A stretch of DNA of 64,000 nt, from positions 3,162-67,161 of the forward strand of contig CAXAMN010003847.1 in NCBI GenBank assembly GCA_963970005.1, read 5' to 3'. The notes under the pieces were generated by a model that saw only the letters and a program-made list of their open reading frames with translations, did no database searches and was not told the origin of the DNA. The DNA comes from Durusdinium trenchii. Lineage: Eukaryota > Sar > Dinophyceae > Suessiales > Symbiodiniaceae. Below, in pieces: positions 43,725-53,551 of the stretch. Position numbers and translations under genes: made by a program. Every line of letters begins with the position of its first letter. Position 1 is the first letter of the stretch.

Positions 43725-44132
43725 TCAGCAGCTCCTTTGTCCTAACAAAATTTACACCTGTTCAAGCTCCATCTCGTGGACCTTGCGTATGGGGGTCATG
43801 GCTCTGTGATTTGAGAAAGAGAAAACAGGGGAAGTGGAAGGCCCTGGAAGGCAGTCCTCCAACAGATGGGTCCACATGGAAGCATCGAACCTCCCACAAA
43901 CCATGAGGCATCCATAGAGGATGCAGACACTTGTTCCCCATTGAAGAAGGAAGTCCAACTTCTCTTTTGAGAGCAGCTGGTACTTCACCGTGTTCCTTCA
44001 AACCTTTGGCCAGAACAAAAGGGTTTCCGACTTTCCGGCTTGCAGGAAGTGCATTTCCCTTTTTGCACGGAACAGAACACGCGGTTTCAACCGCCGCCCC
44101 GCGGTTTAAGCCGCCCATGGCCGCCCTGCGCA

Positions 44133-44251
44133 ATGGCGACGCCTTACGAGGTGCGAAGCTCCAAGAACTGCCCCGTCGACCGTGCACGCGTCGAAAAGCG
44201 AACAAGTGAACTGGATATGGTCGAAACATGTCGAAACATACAAACAACTGG
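44133..44251 (+). CDS. candidate first exon
   Basis: ATG then MATPYEVRSSKNCPVDRARV, EKRTSELDMVETCRNIQTT, to a GG/GTGGTG donor. Other frames overlap (+ 43931-44209; minus 44247-43762). Confidence 0.3.
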
Positions 44252-44797
44252 GTGGTGGTTTTATGTGGTTTCAGATATATTTAAGAGTATTTTCAACCTT
44301 TACTTGGGATGATGAACTGACTCATTTGTTTCGTTCGTGAGTTGAAACCACCAACCAGAAAACTGTAGAGTGCAATTTGGATGTGCTCTGCGTGACACTC
44401 TTTTGGCCCTCTGTGAGTGAAGCTGATCAGCTGGAGCCAGGTGGAAGATCTGTGCTCCAACGACATGGAACATGATGTCTCCAACGACCATGGTCGGCAC
44501 GAGCACCGTGTTTTTCCTCATCGGTCAGACCGGACCGTTTCGGTCGACCAAAGCGACGAACACAGGTCAGACACCTTTGACGCTGGGAGGAACCCCGACC
44601 GGTCCATGGGAGGTTGATCATTGACCGGTCCACCAGGGAGGACGGGTTTTGGGTCAAACACCGAAAGCACACCGACTCTCTGGACTATTCCAAGGTCAGA
44701 TCCGCACAGGTCAGTTCTTTGGACTCCTGGAGATTGAACTTTCTGGTCTTTTCAATTGGATCTCTCATCCCTTTTTAATTTATCCATTCCTTTAAAG

Positions 44798-44962
44798 AAC
44801 CAAGCAGCCGGCTGGTTGTTTGGGCCAGGCTATTTGCTGGGCCGATGGTCGGTGAAGAAGCGCTTCGACTATCGGACGGGAGGCGCGCCGTCCAACGCGC
44901 CTCTGAAAACAAAGAAAGATCCGAAGAGATGTGGCGGATCAAGATTTTACTTTTGTTTTTGA
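44798..44962 (+). CDS. hypothetical protein, probable last exon
   Basis: A T-rich tract and TTTAAAG acceptor precede NQAAGWLFGPGYLLGRWSVK, KRFDYRTGGAPSNAPLKTKK and DPKRCGGSRFYFCF to TGA. Basic C-terminus. Could pair with the exon ending at 44251, but the phase (2 to 0) does not fit directly. Confidence 0.4.
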   Translation, partial: NQAAGWLFGPGYLLGRWSVKKRFDYRTGGAPSNAPLKTKKDPKRCGGSRFYFCF

Positions 44963-45044
44963 TGTCCATGAACAATTTTTTTTTGCTTTTTTTCCCAAGA
45001 ACGTGACACGAGCTGCCAAGCATAGCGAAGCTGAGTGAGTGAAG

Positions 45045-45152
45045 ATGAGTGACACCGAAGCGGTGTCAAGTGACACTGAAGCTTCTTCAAACCAGGTCTT
45101 GGCGGTGTCAAATGATATTTTGTCGATGAGGAAAACACTTCCGCAAAGCTAA
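45045..45152 (+). CDS. small ORF, 35 codons
   Basis: MSDTEAVSSDTEASSNQVLA and VSNDILSMRKTLPQS to TAA. A Ser/Asp/Glu start typical of a first exon; the GACACCG/CGGTGTC pair also makes a small hairpin. Confidence 0.27.
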   Translation: MSDTEAVSSDTEASSNQVLAVSNDILSMRKTLPQS

Positions 45153-45269
45153 CTCACCTGCTGAGTAGATAAAAGCAAACTCTTAAGAAGGTCATGAAGG
45201 CCTAGGTGGCCATATATGGAATATATGCCTGCTACGACGCCTGAAACCACCCCAGTGTAGGCAATATAC

Positions 45270-45444
45270 GTGGAGTGGCAGGATTTTCAGGTTCACCTTG
45301 CATGTGAGCCATCGAAACAAGCTTCGACACACTGGAAGACGAAACATGTTGAGGTCAGCTGTCGGAAAGACTGGATGATCAAAACATCTTATGGGATGAG
45401 TCAAAACCTAGAGAGCTGGTCCACCATGCAGCTTGACCTCGCAG
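45270..45444 (+). CDS. candidate exon with a GTAGGT donor
   Basis: VEWQDFQVHLACEPSKQAST, HWKTKHVEVSCRKDWMIKTS and QNLESWSTMQLDLA to GCAG/GTAGGT. A second open stretch follows at 45496-45681. Confidence 0.33.
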
Positions 45445-45495
45445 GTAGGTCAACCAAGGTTCAAACTATCCTGGTTTTGACTCACAGCCATATTG

Positions 45496-45681
45496 CTAAA
45501 GAGCTGCGCCACGCTGCCCTGTGAGGGCCCCGAAACAGCATGGCACAACGTGCTCTGGGGACACATCGGAAAGAGCTCCCATGTTCTGCCCTGGTGGTTC
45601 GTCCAGGTTCCCCTGAAGCTTTCACTGAAAACCGCCGGACAGGCTGACAGCCTCTTCCAGAACAACATAAAAACCAAATAG
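45496..45681 (+). CDS. candidate last exon
   Basis: SCATLPCEGPETAWHNVLWG, HIGKSSHVLPWWFVQVPLKL and SLKTAGQADSLFQNNIKTK to TAG. Confidence 0.32.
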   Translation, partial: LKSCATLPCEGPETAWHNVLWGHIGKSSHVLPWWFVQVPLKLSLKTAGQADSLFQNNIKTK

Positions 45682-46250
45682 AAACTGGCAGAAGACCTGG
45701 TGATGGGCAAGCGCCTTCCAAACAACTCCTGGTGTGTTTTGCTTTTTAAACGGCTACCTCAAGACCTATTCCTGACACACCCTTGACAGGTTCTCCAGTT
45801 CTCCACCTTGCTTCCGCCAATCACACATTTGACCTGACATCCAGTGTGGATTGAAACCAACCCTAATTGTGCCTCAAAGGGAGTCTTTTGATAGGCACAA
45901 TTAGAGTCCTCCGTTGCATGGCCTGAAAACGGACACCGCGATCCATGTCACGACATGAACCAACGACCATTCCCCATGTGTTTGGCACTGAACATCCCGC
46001 CTGGAAATTGCCCCAGACATCAGGAAATGCTCAAAATGGTGCCCAACATATAATATATAGATATAGAACCTCACATGCCTTTGCATGCGGCTCTTGGTCT
46101 GGAGTCTACTTCTCTCTTCGCTCCAGGTGGCCGTGGCGAGCTGAGTGGCATCGCCAGCTTCGAGCCCTGTGCCGAGCGCCCTGAGGCGGGAGAAGCACCG
46201 GTGTAAAGAGGCGACCGGAGCGGCGACACCGGGTGAAGATCTTCCAGCCC

Positions 46251-46322
46251 CTTGTAGCGTCCTTGCTCCTAGAAGCGATGCCAGGAGCCCCTAGTAGCGT
46301 GCTAGTAGCGTCCTTGCTCCCA
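46251..46322. repeat. CTACTAGTAGC-family repeat, locus 3
   Basis: GTAGCGTCCTTGCTCCTAG, AAGCGATGCCAGGAGCCCC and TAGTAGCGTGCTAGTAGCG in series. Confidence 0.88.
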
Positions 46323-46878
46323 AGTACACTGTAGACGATGTCTTGAGTCTGACTCGACTGTAGACGATCAATGAGGGCTCCCGCAGCCTCACAATAGAAG
46401 TTCCTGAAAGGATCCGGCCACCCTCGTTAATCACCAGTCTGTTGTAGAAAGGAATCAAATCATCCAGGTGAGGGCATCTGTGTAGGTTTAATCAGAAGAT
46501 CTTTGGTTTGCTCAGGTGGGGAGTGAGGCACGAATGTGTGAACGAATTTCATCTCCCAAGATGATTGCATGTATGTAGTTGTTTTGCAGTTTGTCAGGTG
46601 AGGTGATCGAAAGAAAGGAGAGCAGATACCCGAAGGGAGTTTCTTGGCACACTCTGCTCCTCTTTTTTTTCCATTGTCAGCATGGGGGCATGTTGCTTCC
46701 TCTTCTGGTTGTGTTGCTTTATAACGAAGGCAGACTGATTGACTGAGGACTTTGCAGAATACATACACCAGCACCTTCCAACCGTTCTCCAAAGAGGAGA
46801 CTCTGGAGGCTTTTGCAGACTTATATAAATAGTCGCATGTGGTGATCTGTTGGAGGGTCCGGGTATATTGTATTATTC

Positions 46879-46924
46879 TCATATATATATATATAACTAT
46901 ATACCAGGACCTTCAAAGTGACCT
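46879..46924. repeat. (AT)n plus the second copy of the 22-bp dispersed repeat
   Basis: An AT run at 46879-46897, then 46903-46924, which is identical to 25192-25213. Confidence 0.85.
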
Positions 46925-47070
46925 TTTGAGATCCTAGAATGAGGTCATCGTATAGATGTTTCCCCTGAGAAGTCCACGTGCAACTTTGAGTCTCCAAAAC
47001 AAAAGGCAGAACTGGCCCTTTCCACGGTGCTGTAGGACTCGCTCCAAAGACGAATGTAGACAGATCCCCA

Positions 47071-47170
47071 TCCTAGTAGTGAGAATGCTCTTAGTAGCGA
47101 TGCCAGGAGCCCCTAGTAGCGTCCTTGCTCCTAGTAGCGATGCCAGGAGCCCCTAGTAGCTTCTTGTTAG
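47071..47170. repeat. CTACTAGTAGC-family repeat, locus 4
   Basis: Two consecutive copies of TAGTAGCGATGCCAGGAGCC, each followed by CCTAGTAGC. The closest match to loci 3 and 6. Confidence 0.92.
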
Positions 47171-47587
47171 ATCCCCATCCTGATCAAGCCGCAAGCGTTC
47201 TGCCCCTAGGTTCTCATGTACGAGGAGCGAGGCGCGCAGTGCATGCAGCACCAGTGCGGCAGAGTTGGTGTCGCCGCGGCGGAAAAGTGGAACTCTTCTT
47301 CACCCCTGTAGAGGTTTGGGGGTGCAGGCTATACCATATAATTTTGCACACCTGGTTGCCCAGAAGACAAAAGGGCTATGAGAGCATTGCCAAGTGCAGA
47401 CGAGTTTTCTGCTCTGTGTTCTTTCTTTGAGTGTACCTTTGAATTTGCATAGAAAACCTGGCGTGGCTCAAACCTGGCGTTTTTCGTCATATTGGAAGTT
47501 GACCACTTGCAGCGCCGGAACAGTTCTGAAACGGCCCTACACTGTCCATCACTGCCGTCACTGGGTGCTCGCTTGATTGACGCGCAG

Positions 47588-47673
47588 GCACTATGAGCCT
47601 GGAGGGCCTTCCCAAGCCCGTGGAGGACCGGGGACCACAGTGGGACCGCCGATCCGACGAGAGGATTCGGAGG
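47588..47673 (+). CDS. candidate exon
   Basis: After GCGCAG: TMSLEGLPKPVEDRGPQWDR, RSDERIRR, to a GTCCGT donor. Two other + frames overlap. Confidence 0.27.
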
Positions 47674-47829
47674 GTCCGTGCTTCGTAGAGTCGGAAGTGG
47701 TCCAAAGCTGGAACCAAGAGAAGCGCGGTGGTCAAAAGCACCTCAAAGAGAAGGTCAATTCGGAAGGCATTGGAAGATGACTTGGTGTTACCTGTGGCCT
47801 ACGATGTCGGGAAGTCATGATCCCAATGA

Positions 47830-48066
47830 AAGAAACCTCACGAAACATCCATTCTTGAAGGCTTCAACTCTTTCTTCCTCCATGGAGCTCCTCCCTCTTT
47901 CGGTTGCCTTCGTGCCAAGGCCTACCGGCTCTACTGCTTCAACACTGGTGTGTGGCCAGTGGAGGCAGAGTCGGCGGCTTTCACACTTCACCGTCTGATA
48001 TTCCTTCTTCAGGGATTGAGTCGAGTCTCAAATCCATGGTTCTTGGTGGACACAACCAGTTCTTGA
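47830..48066 (+). CDS. hypothetical ORF, probable exon
   Basis: KKPHETSILEGFNSFFLHGA, PPSFGCLRAKAYRLYCFNTG and VWPVEAESAAFTLHRLIFLL to TGA. The (TA)n tract at 48074-48093 follows at once. A second + frame (47678-47998) is also open. Confidence 0.35.
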   Translation, partial: KKPHETSILEGFNSFFLHGAPPSFGCLRAKAYRLYCFNTGVWPVEAESAAFTLHRLIFLLQGLSRVSNPWFLVDTTSS

Positions 48067-48073
48067 TATCTAA

Positions 48074-48093
48074 ATATATATATATATATATAT
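48074..48093. repeat. (TA)n microsatellite
   Basis: Ten TA units. Confidence 0.95.
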
Positions 48094-48141
48094 GTGGGTG
48101 GTTGACTCAGGGGCCCATGTGGGCATTTCTTCTAGGCCCAT

Positions 48142-48477
48142 TTGTCCTGTTTGGGTACCTCCGTCGGCCAGGTCTACTTCGTGGATGCTGGGGGACCCCA
48201 ATTCCTACCGAGCGCCGGTAGGCAAGATTTCATAACGTGTAGCCTCGGCGTGGTGTGGTTCTGGCAGATGTCATGGTATGGTTCTATGATGACTCACGAA
48301 TCTGGACCTCTAGAAAAGAATCTCTGCATGTTGGCCAGTTTTCCAGACGTTTTGGCCAGTTCTGGTGGTACTACGTGGCACTTCTTGTATGGACGCCGCA
48401 ACTGTCGCTTGTGCAGCGACCCTGGGTGGAGATGTTTTGCGGGACCCCCAAAAGACAAATTGAGTTCTTTTGACTAA
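48142..48477 (+). CDS. hypothetical ORF, 111 codons
   Basis: GTSVGQVYFVDAGGPQFLPS, AGRQDFITCSLGVVWFWQMS, CMLASFPDVLASSGGTTWHF and WRCFAGPPKDKLSSFD to TAA. A second + frame (48255-48473) is nearly as long, so an intron may separate two real pieces. Confidence 0.3.
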   Translation: MSCLGTSVGQVYFVDAGGPQFLPSAGRQDFITCSLGVVWFWQMSWYGSMMTHESGPLEKNLCMLASFPDVLASSGGTTWHFLYGRRNCRLCSDPGWRCFAGPPKDKLSSFD

Positions 48478-48508
48478 GCCTGGGCATGCTTGGCATACTG
48501 GAACACAG

Positions 48509-48649
48509 ATGAATACAGGGCTCGGGAACAGCGGCTCGGATGCGACGTTCGCTGAGGATCCCACGAAGAAGCACCTTCCCTCTTTGCTGCCCGAGCTCCC
48601 TGCGCCTGGGCAAAGGGAGCAGAGACCCGTGGCACAGGCCTCTTCATGA
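48509..48649 (+). CDS. small Pro/Gln-rich ORF
   Basis: ATG start: MNTGLGNSGSDATFAEDPTK, KHLPSLLPELPAPGQREQRP and VAQASS to TGA (46 codons). An opposing minus frame exists. Confidence 0.25.
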   Translation: MNTGLGNSGSDATFAEDPTKKHLPSLLPELPAPGQREQRPVAQASS

Positions 48650-48791
48650 ACAGATCCTGTCTTTGCGACAATGGTTGGTTGGTGTGTGTTTGTGTGTGAT
48701 GCTGGACGGTCCTTGTGTGTTGGACGGTCCTTTCATGTCCTTTCTACTCCCCTTCTAGGATTTTACACTCCATATTTGGGGTGCTCTCTTC

Positions 48792-49016
48792 ATGAAGAGT
48801 CCACAGCTATGGGCTTTTTCTATGGAGGTATCTTCTCTTCCACACCAGCTCATGAGCTGCTTCGGTCGATTCGGGCCGGAAGACGACGGCTTCCTGCAAA
48901 CCCAGTGCCAACCAGAAACATCAAACACAATGATACAACATGGACGTATCCCCAGGCCCAGCCACTTTCCTGTCGATAAGGAATTCCCGTGCCGGTGGGT
49001 GCTCAGAATTGAATGA
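48792..49016 (+). CDS. hypothetical ORF, 74 codons
   Basis: ATG start: MKSPQLWAFSMEVSSLPHQL, MSCFGRFGPEDDGFLQTQCQ and RIPRPSHFPVDKEFPCRWVL to TGA. Confidence 0.3.
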   Translation: MKSPQLWAFSMEVSSLPHQLMSCFGRFGPEDDGFLQTQCQPETSNTMIQHGRIPRPSHFPVDKEFPCRWVLRIE

Positions 49017-49485
49017 TAAGACCCCAAGAGCAATGGAACGGCAAATTACAAGATAAAACAACCATCAAAAACAGTACATTTACATGTAAAAATGCACTTA
49101 GACCTGCACTTTTTATATGGTTTTGTGTTTCTGCTCCGGGGACGGGGTAGTCCATACGGACCGGACGACCTCTTAGACTCAGTGAGCCGAGACTCGACTG
49201 GGGGAAGAAAGGCTTTGACTCAGAGGTTCACCCTGTAAAAGGAGATGAATTACCTCGATCTTCCAACTGTGCAAGCATTTTTTTGGTTGCCATTTCATCC
49301 ATCAGCAAACAGGCCAGGGGTGGTACTGACAGAAATGTGGGTCAATTTTCCAGTCCCATATGGAGTGTTTGGGTATGAATCCCACCAGAGGAGTCCCTTC
49401 ATGGAGGGCAGTTGATGTGTGGATTGTCGATTGTGACAAAGTGTGCTCTTTTACAGCCCGCTCTGCCCCCTACTACTTATATACA

Positions 49486-49511
49486 TAATTAAGTAGGCGC
49501 CTACTTAATTA
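49486..49511. repeat. 26-bp perfect palindrome
   Basis: TAATTAAGTAGGC followed directly by its exact reverse complement, centred between 49498 and 49499. The interval 49020-50420 otherwise shows no supported gene. Confidence 0.92.
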
Positions 49512-49670
49512 ATGGAGTAAACTCCTAGCTACTTGGACGCTACTACCTAGGACGCAGGTTGGCGCTTGCACCAATGATTTGGTTCCTAGATGTTTAGGGA
49601 AACTTAAAGGGACAGCTTTACTTTAAGTGGTCCCTGATTGGTATTCGGAATTTTTTCTCGAAGGGGATTT

Positions 49671-49699
49671 TCCACTTCCATGAGTATTCCAGGGAGTTT
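49671..49699. mobile_element. MITE-family solo right arm
   Basis: TCCACTTCCATGAGTATTCC followed by AGGGAGTTT matches the right terminal repeat. No left arm within 150 bp. Confidence 0.5.
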
Positions 49700-50421
49700 A
49701 AGGGTTTTTGGAGAGGTGCGTGAATTCGTGCCACAGATGATTTGTGCATTGGTTCCTCAAACCGTGAGCGCTCAATAATGACTCTGTAGCACTAAATTGT
49801 GCTTTAGTGGCCCGGCCGGAAGGTCTTCGTCGTTCACGGACACACGGACTCTGTAGCACATTAACACAACGAATGAGGACCGGAATACTCCCATTGACCC
49901 AGTCAACCACCCAGTCAGTCGGCACATATACCAGACGTGGGGTGTCTGGGTTTGGGTCTGTCTGAAACTGAGTTCTACTCCCTTTCATCAAAGTCTACGG
50001 AGACCGAGTCTTGGTGTTCAAACACAGCGGAGGAGACCGACGTGGCCTTCTTGTACTGTACTGCTTCTTCGGTCAGATGGCTTGCACATCACTCGCAAAG
50101 TAGATCTGCAGCATGGAGACTCTGAAACATGTCGTTGGATAATTTGATTGGATACAGGCTGCTCCATATAATATACGGCTGCCAGTCCGGACGGCCCCTA
50201 TTATATAGCTGTTCCATAGTTTTGCTTGTGCGAATGAGGTGTGGGGATACTTTAAGGGCTCTCACACCGATTGACCACTTTTAGATCAGAATTCAAGAGG
50301 GACCATAACAACTTCACCCCAAACTCTTGGATTGAAGTATTTCCTTGGCCGCTTTTTTTCAATCTAAATCTAATGCTTGTCTTCCAGGTGCATACCTCCT
50401 TCTTCGTCCCACTCTCCTTTG

Positions 50422-50598
50422 ATGCAGGCCAGGGAAATGTGTATGGCAAGACTGCAGTGCTTGGATGCTTCTAAGCCCATCAGTGGCATAAAACCCAATG
50501 ACAATCCGGTGGCAGATGACCGGATGCTTGGATGTACAGAAAAGACTAGAGTCAGGTGCTTCTGTGGACTGTCCTCTTTCGCATTCTTAGGGCCTTAG
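50422..50598 (+). CDS. hypothetical ORF
   Basis: ATG start: MQAREMCMARLQCLDASKPI, SGIKPNDNPVADDRMLGCTE and KTRVR at a possible AG/GTGCTT donor, otherwise open to TAG. Confidence 0.3.
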   Translation: MQAREMCMARLQCLDASKPISGIKPNDNPVADDRMLGCTEKTRVRCFCGLSSFAFLGP

Positions 50599-50695
50599 TC
50601 CTTTTGGTTTTTAAGGGATTTCTTACTAAACCACTAAAGGTTAAACCCTCAGCAATGGACCGGGCTGGCGGCTGGACAGCCAAGTTCTATAGCGA

Positions 50696-50983
50696 TTGAT
50701 TTTCAAATTGGACGGAGCAGGCCTTGGCACGTTTTGGGTTGCCTCACACCCCTTTTTTCCAGGCTGCCTAGGGCCGACAGGCACCCACGAGTATCGGGTC
50801 CTTCAAGCACAAGGTTCATGTTCCACGTTCTCCAAGGGGGGTGGTTCCGATGATGGGACTGGAGCCCCACCGGTCCTTGCGGACCGGTCAATACTGTCAT
50901 ATCTGGCATATTTATACCTACACTTTGGTGGTTCACCCGGGGTTCACCGGGTTTGCGGCATGGAGGCATCGATTAGATGGTGA
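50696..50983 (+). CDS. hypothetical ORF, 95 codons
   Basis: LDGAGLGTFWVASHPFFPGC, THEYRVLQAQGSCSTFSKGG and LADRSILSYLAYLYLHFGGS to TGA. No ATG at its start. Confidence 0.27.
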   Translation: MIFKLDGAGLGTFWVASHPFFPGCLGPTGTHEYRVLQAQGSCSTFSKGGGSDDGTGAPPVLADRSILSYLAYLYLHFGGSPGVHRVCGMEASIRW

Positions 50984-51012
50984 TGGAGTGTTTGTTTCCA
51001 CGTGAGCATGTC

Positions 51013-51028
51013 ATATATATATATATAT
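51013..51028. repeat. (AT)n microsatellite
   Basis: Eight AT units. Confidence 0.9.
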
Positions 51029-51238
51029 GTCTTGGAAGCGAACTTGAACATGCCAGGTGGAAGCGGACATGCAAGCTTTCAACATTTATGTGTCGAAGAC
51101 CTGTACAGTTGCTCGTCGAAAGGGTGGATTGGTCAGAGCAGTCATGACATACTACTGGTAGCAATGTTGACCGGTTGCTGTAGTATCCGGGCCTTGTATT
51201 CTTATACCACCGCTAAGAAGGTCCTTTGGCGATGATTC

Positions 51239-51508
51239 ATGCTTGCTGTGGTGTTTGCACGCCGCAGGAAGGTTGATGAGGGTGACTCAGTTCCGGTCAG
51301 CAAGATCAGCTCCAGGTATATAACTACAGAGAAGCACCCTGTGATGGTTTGGAGGTGTTGCTTGGCGCGACCAGATACCCTGCAAAAGAAGCTCTGGCCA
51401 CCCTTTTGTGGAAGCCAATTTTCTGGGTCATTTTTCGGATGTTGTGATCGCAGGAGGTTGACTTTAAGCTGTTGGGGTCGACACCAAAAAGCCAAGGAAG
51501 TGGGATAG
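51239..51508 (+). CDS. hypothetical ORF, 89 codons
   Basis: ATG start: MLAVVFARRRKVDEGDSVPV, SKISSRYITTEKHPVMVWRC and CLARPDTLQKKLWPPFCGSQ to TAG. A 97-codon minus frame (51495-51202) competes. Confidence 0.32.
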   Translation: MLAVVFARRRKVDEGDSVPVSKISSRYITTEKHPVMVWRCCLARPDTLQKKLWPPFCGSQFSGSFFGCCDRRRLTLSCWGRHQKAKEVG

Positions 51509-51755
51509 TTTGGAATTGGAATGGAAGCTGGAGCTCCTATGACTGTAGTTTCTCCGTGCTTCTCATCATGATCAAAGCCTCCTACTGTAGGGGCTTACCA
51601 ATGCTTCTCATAGATCGCTGCGGATCAATAATCAGGACGAAACATATACTGTATCCTTCATCATCCTTCCATCTTCATCCCCTTCCCCACTGGCTTTCCA
51701 TTTCAATCACTCCGAGCTCGCTCCTCCGAGCTCGTCCAGCTCCTGTCGCCTTCAG

Positions 51756-51890
51756 GTGGACACTTTCGCGCCCTGTCGCCGGAGAGCTTCGAATGGAACT
51801 GGTCGGTGGAAGGCCCTCAGAAGGCGACACGCACGACGAGCCGAGCGCAGGGAGCCGAGCGAAGCGAAGCGAAAAGGAGTAGTGGAGTGG
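51756..51890 (+). CDS. GC-rich coding-potential segment, frame unresolved
   Basis: A GCCTTCAG acceptor precedes three overlapping open + frames, including GGHFRALSPESFEWNWSVEG and the very basic RRRHARRAERREPSEAKRK. Confidence 0.25.
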
Positions 51891-51982
51891 GAAGGGGTCC
51901 TATGTGAGTACAGTTTTGATGGGGTGCAGTGGGAAGGGCTCAGCCTGACAGAAGCACCTCAATCCGCATTCAGTTTGGCAGG

Positions 51983-52174
51983 ATGGTGCCATTAGCGCAA
52001 CGTACCAGCGTGTGGAATAAAACAGCCATGCCCGTTCGAGTATGCATGGGAGGCTTTCGCCAGGGCACGGAACCCGCATCGCGGAACTGCAGCCTTCCAT
52101 TGTTCAGCAGAGGTGTGCCACTCGTTACCAACCCAGACCATCCAAAGGGCGTCCTAGCTGAAGATCCTGGATAG
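51983..52174 (+). CDS. hypothetical ORF, 63 codons from ATG
   Basis: MVPLAQRTSVWNKTAMPVRV, CMGGFRQGTEPASRNCSLPL and FSRGVPLVTNPDHPKGVLAE to TAG. The same frame is open upstream to 51929. Confidence 0.33.
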   Translation: MVPLAQRTSVWNKTAMPVRVCMGGFRQGTEPASRNCSLPLFSRGVPLVTNPDHPKGVLAEDPG

Positions 52175-52854
52175 CGACGCAAGGTAGTTCAGTCCGGATG
52201 GGAATGGATTGGAGCACTCCAAGGCATTTTTCAGGACACCCTGTCTATGACCTGGTGCAGAAGGGGAGTCGTACACCAAAAGGATGGTAATGGAACCAAA
52301 CTAGGAAACTCTCTCTCTCTCTGAGGAAGACATCTCAAAGAAAACAACTGTTGTGGTTCTGATCCACACCCTAAAAATCTCCCCTTCTCACTAGTCCTAC
52401 TATATCTCACCTACAAATTTGGCTACCGGGGTGTCCCAAGACAACCACACCGGAAAGGGCTCCATTGCCACCCTTCTGGATGGGGTTTCAAGACACTTGG
52501 CCCTAGATGGCCATCTCTGGGGTCTGCTGGGGTGAATGAGATATCTTTGGGGATCCACTGCCATCTTCTCCGGTAGTTGGACTATGTTGGACCCTCCAAG
52601 ACCGACTGCCTACATCAAAGAGTCGAACACTGCTCACATTCTCAGAGGGTGGCGGTGGATCCATCACCCAGGGGGATGCCAGTTACCACTAAAGCTGGCA
52701 ACGAGTGGGTTCCCAAGACTAGATCCATAGGCCATAGACCGAACGAGGGCCCCTGGCTCCTTATGTAGTGGCTGCCTAGGATCCACTCCAAGACGCGACT
52801 CTGTGTGGGTGCTAGGAACGAAGCTGACCGCGCGCGCGGTCAGACCAGTCGGGA

Positions 52855-53055
52855 ATGGTTAGTTTTGGACCGTCCAAATGGTCCTCCCAGATAGTTCAGC
52901 AGACTGAAGCATTGATGACTCAGAAAGCCTTTTGGATCTTTTGGGTTTCTGAGTCTTCCACTCTTTCTACGGTTTTCAGCCGAGTGCCTGGCATAGCCGA
53001 GTTTCTGAAAGATGTCTTGCCCCAAAGACAGTCTCTACCTGTTCATGACATGTGA
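52855..53055 (+). CDS. hypothetical ORF, 66 codons
   Basis: ATG start: MVSFGPSKWSSQIVQQTEAL, MTQKAFWIFWVSESSTLSTV and FSRVPGIAEFLKDVLPQRQS to TGA. It lies 500 bp upstream of the CCCH exons and may belong to that gene. Confidence 0.33.
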   Translation: MVSFGPSKWSSQIVQQTEALMTQKAFWIFWVSESSTLSTVFSRVPGIAEFLKDVLPQRQSLPVHDM

Positions 53056-53277
53056 CATGTGGCAACAACACAGTGGTCTTAGGAAGTTCTCTTCATGTAG
53101 AGATCTGCTCAGAACCCACGGTGCTGTTCGTTCCATGCCACCTGCTGTTCGGTGGCCAAAAGTCGAACAGATCTCCGGGACTCGGGGACCGCCCACCGTG
53201 TGGTTTGGCTCCAAGTTTGAACAGATCCCAGCCCGACCCCGTTTGAGATCCGCGGAGAATCGCCTTGAGAGCTCCGC

Positions 53278-53467
53278 GGTCGGGATGGCGGCAGAGCTTG
53301 GGTCAGTTGGGCCATATTACCTCTTCACGGAGAAGAACACTTTTTTGGAGATTCGCATGCTAGAGGACCGTTGGTTTCACTCTTTGGAGTCAATTTTTTC
53401 ACATCGCAAAGCGGCGTGGTGCATCCGGTCCTGGTGCCCAAGGGATTTCCATTTCGCTCGTCTCTAG
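53278..53467 (+). CDS. candidate upstream exon of the CCCH gene
   Basis: AVGMAAELGSVGPYYLFTEK, NTFLEIRMLEDRWFHSLESI and FSHRKAAWCIRSWCPRDFHF to TAG. From memory, a KNTF motif upstream of the finger is common in dinoflagellate CCCH proteins; this was not checked. The junction to 53552 was not resolved. Confidence 0.37.
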
Positions 53468-53551
53468 CTGCTACCCCAATTGGTGATTTCTGGCGCAAAG
53501 CCATCCCGTCTCTTTGGATCTCTTTGTTGGATGCCCGTTGCTTCCCTTCAG

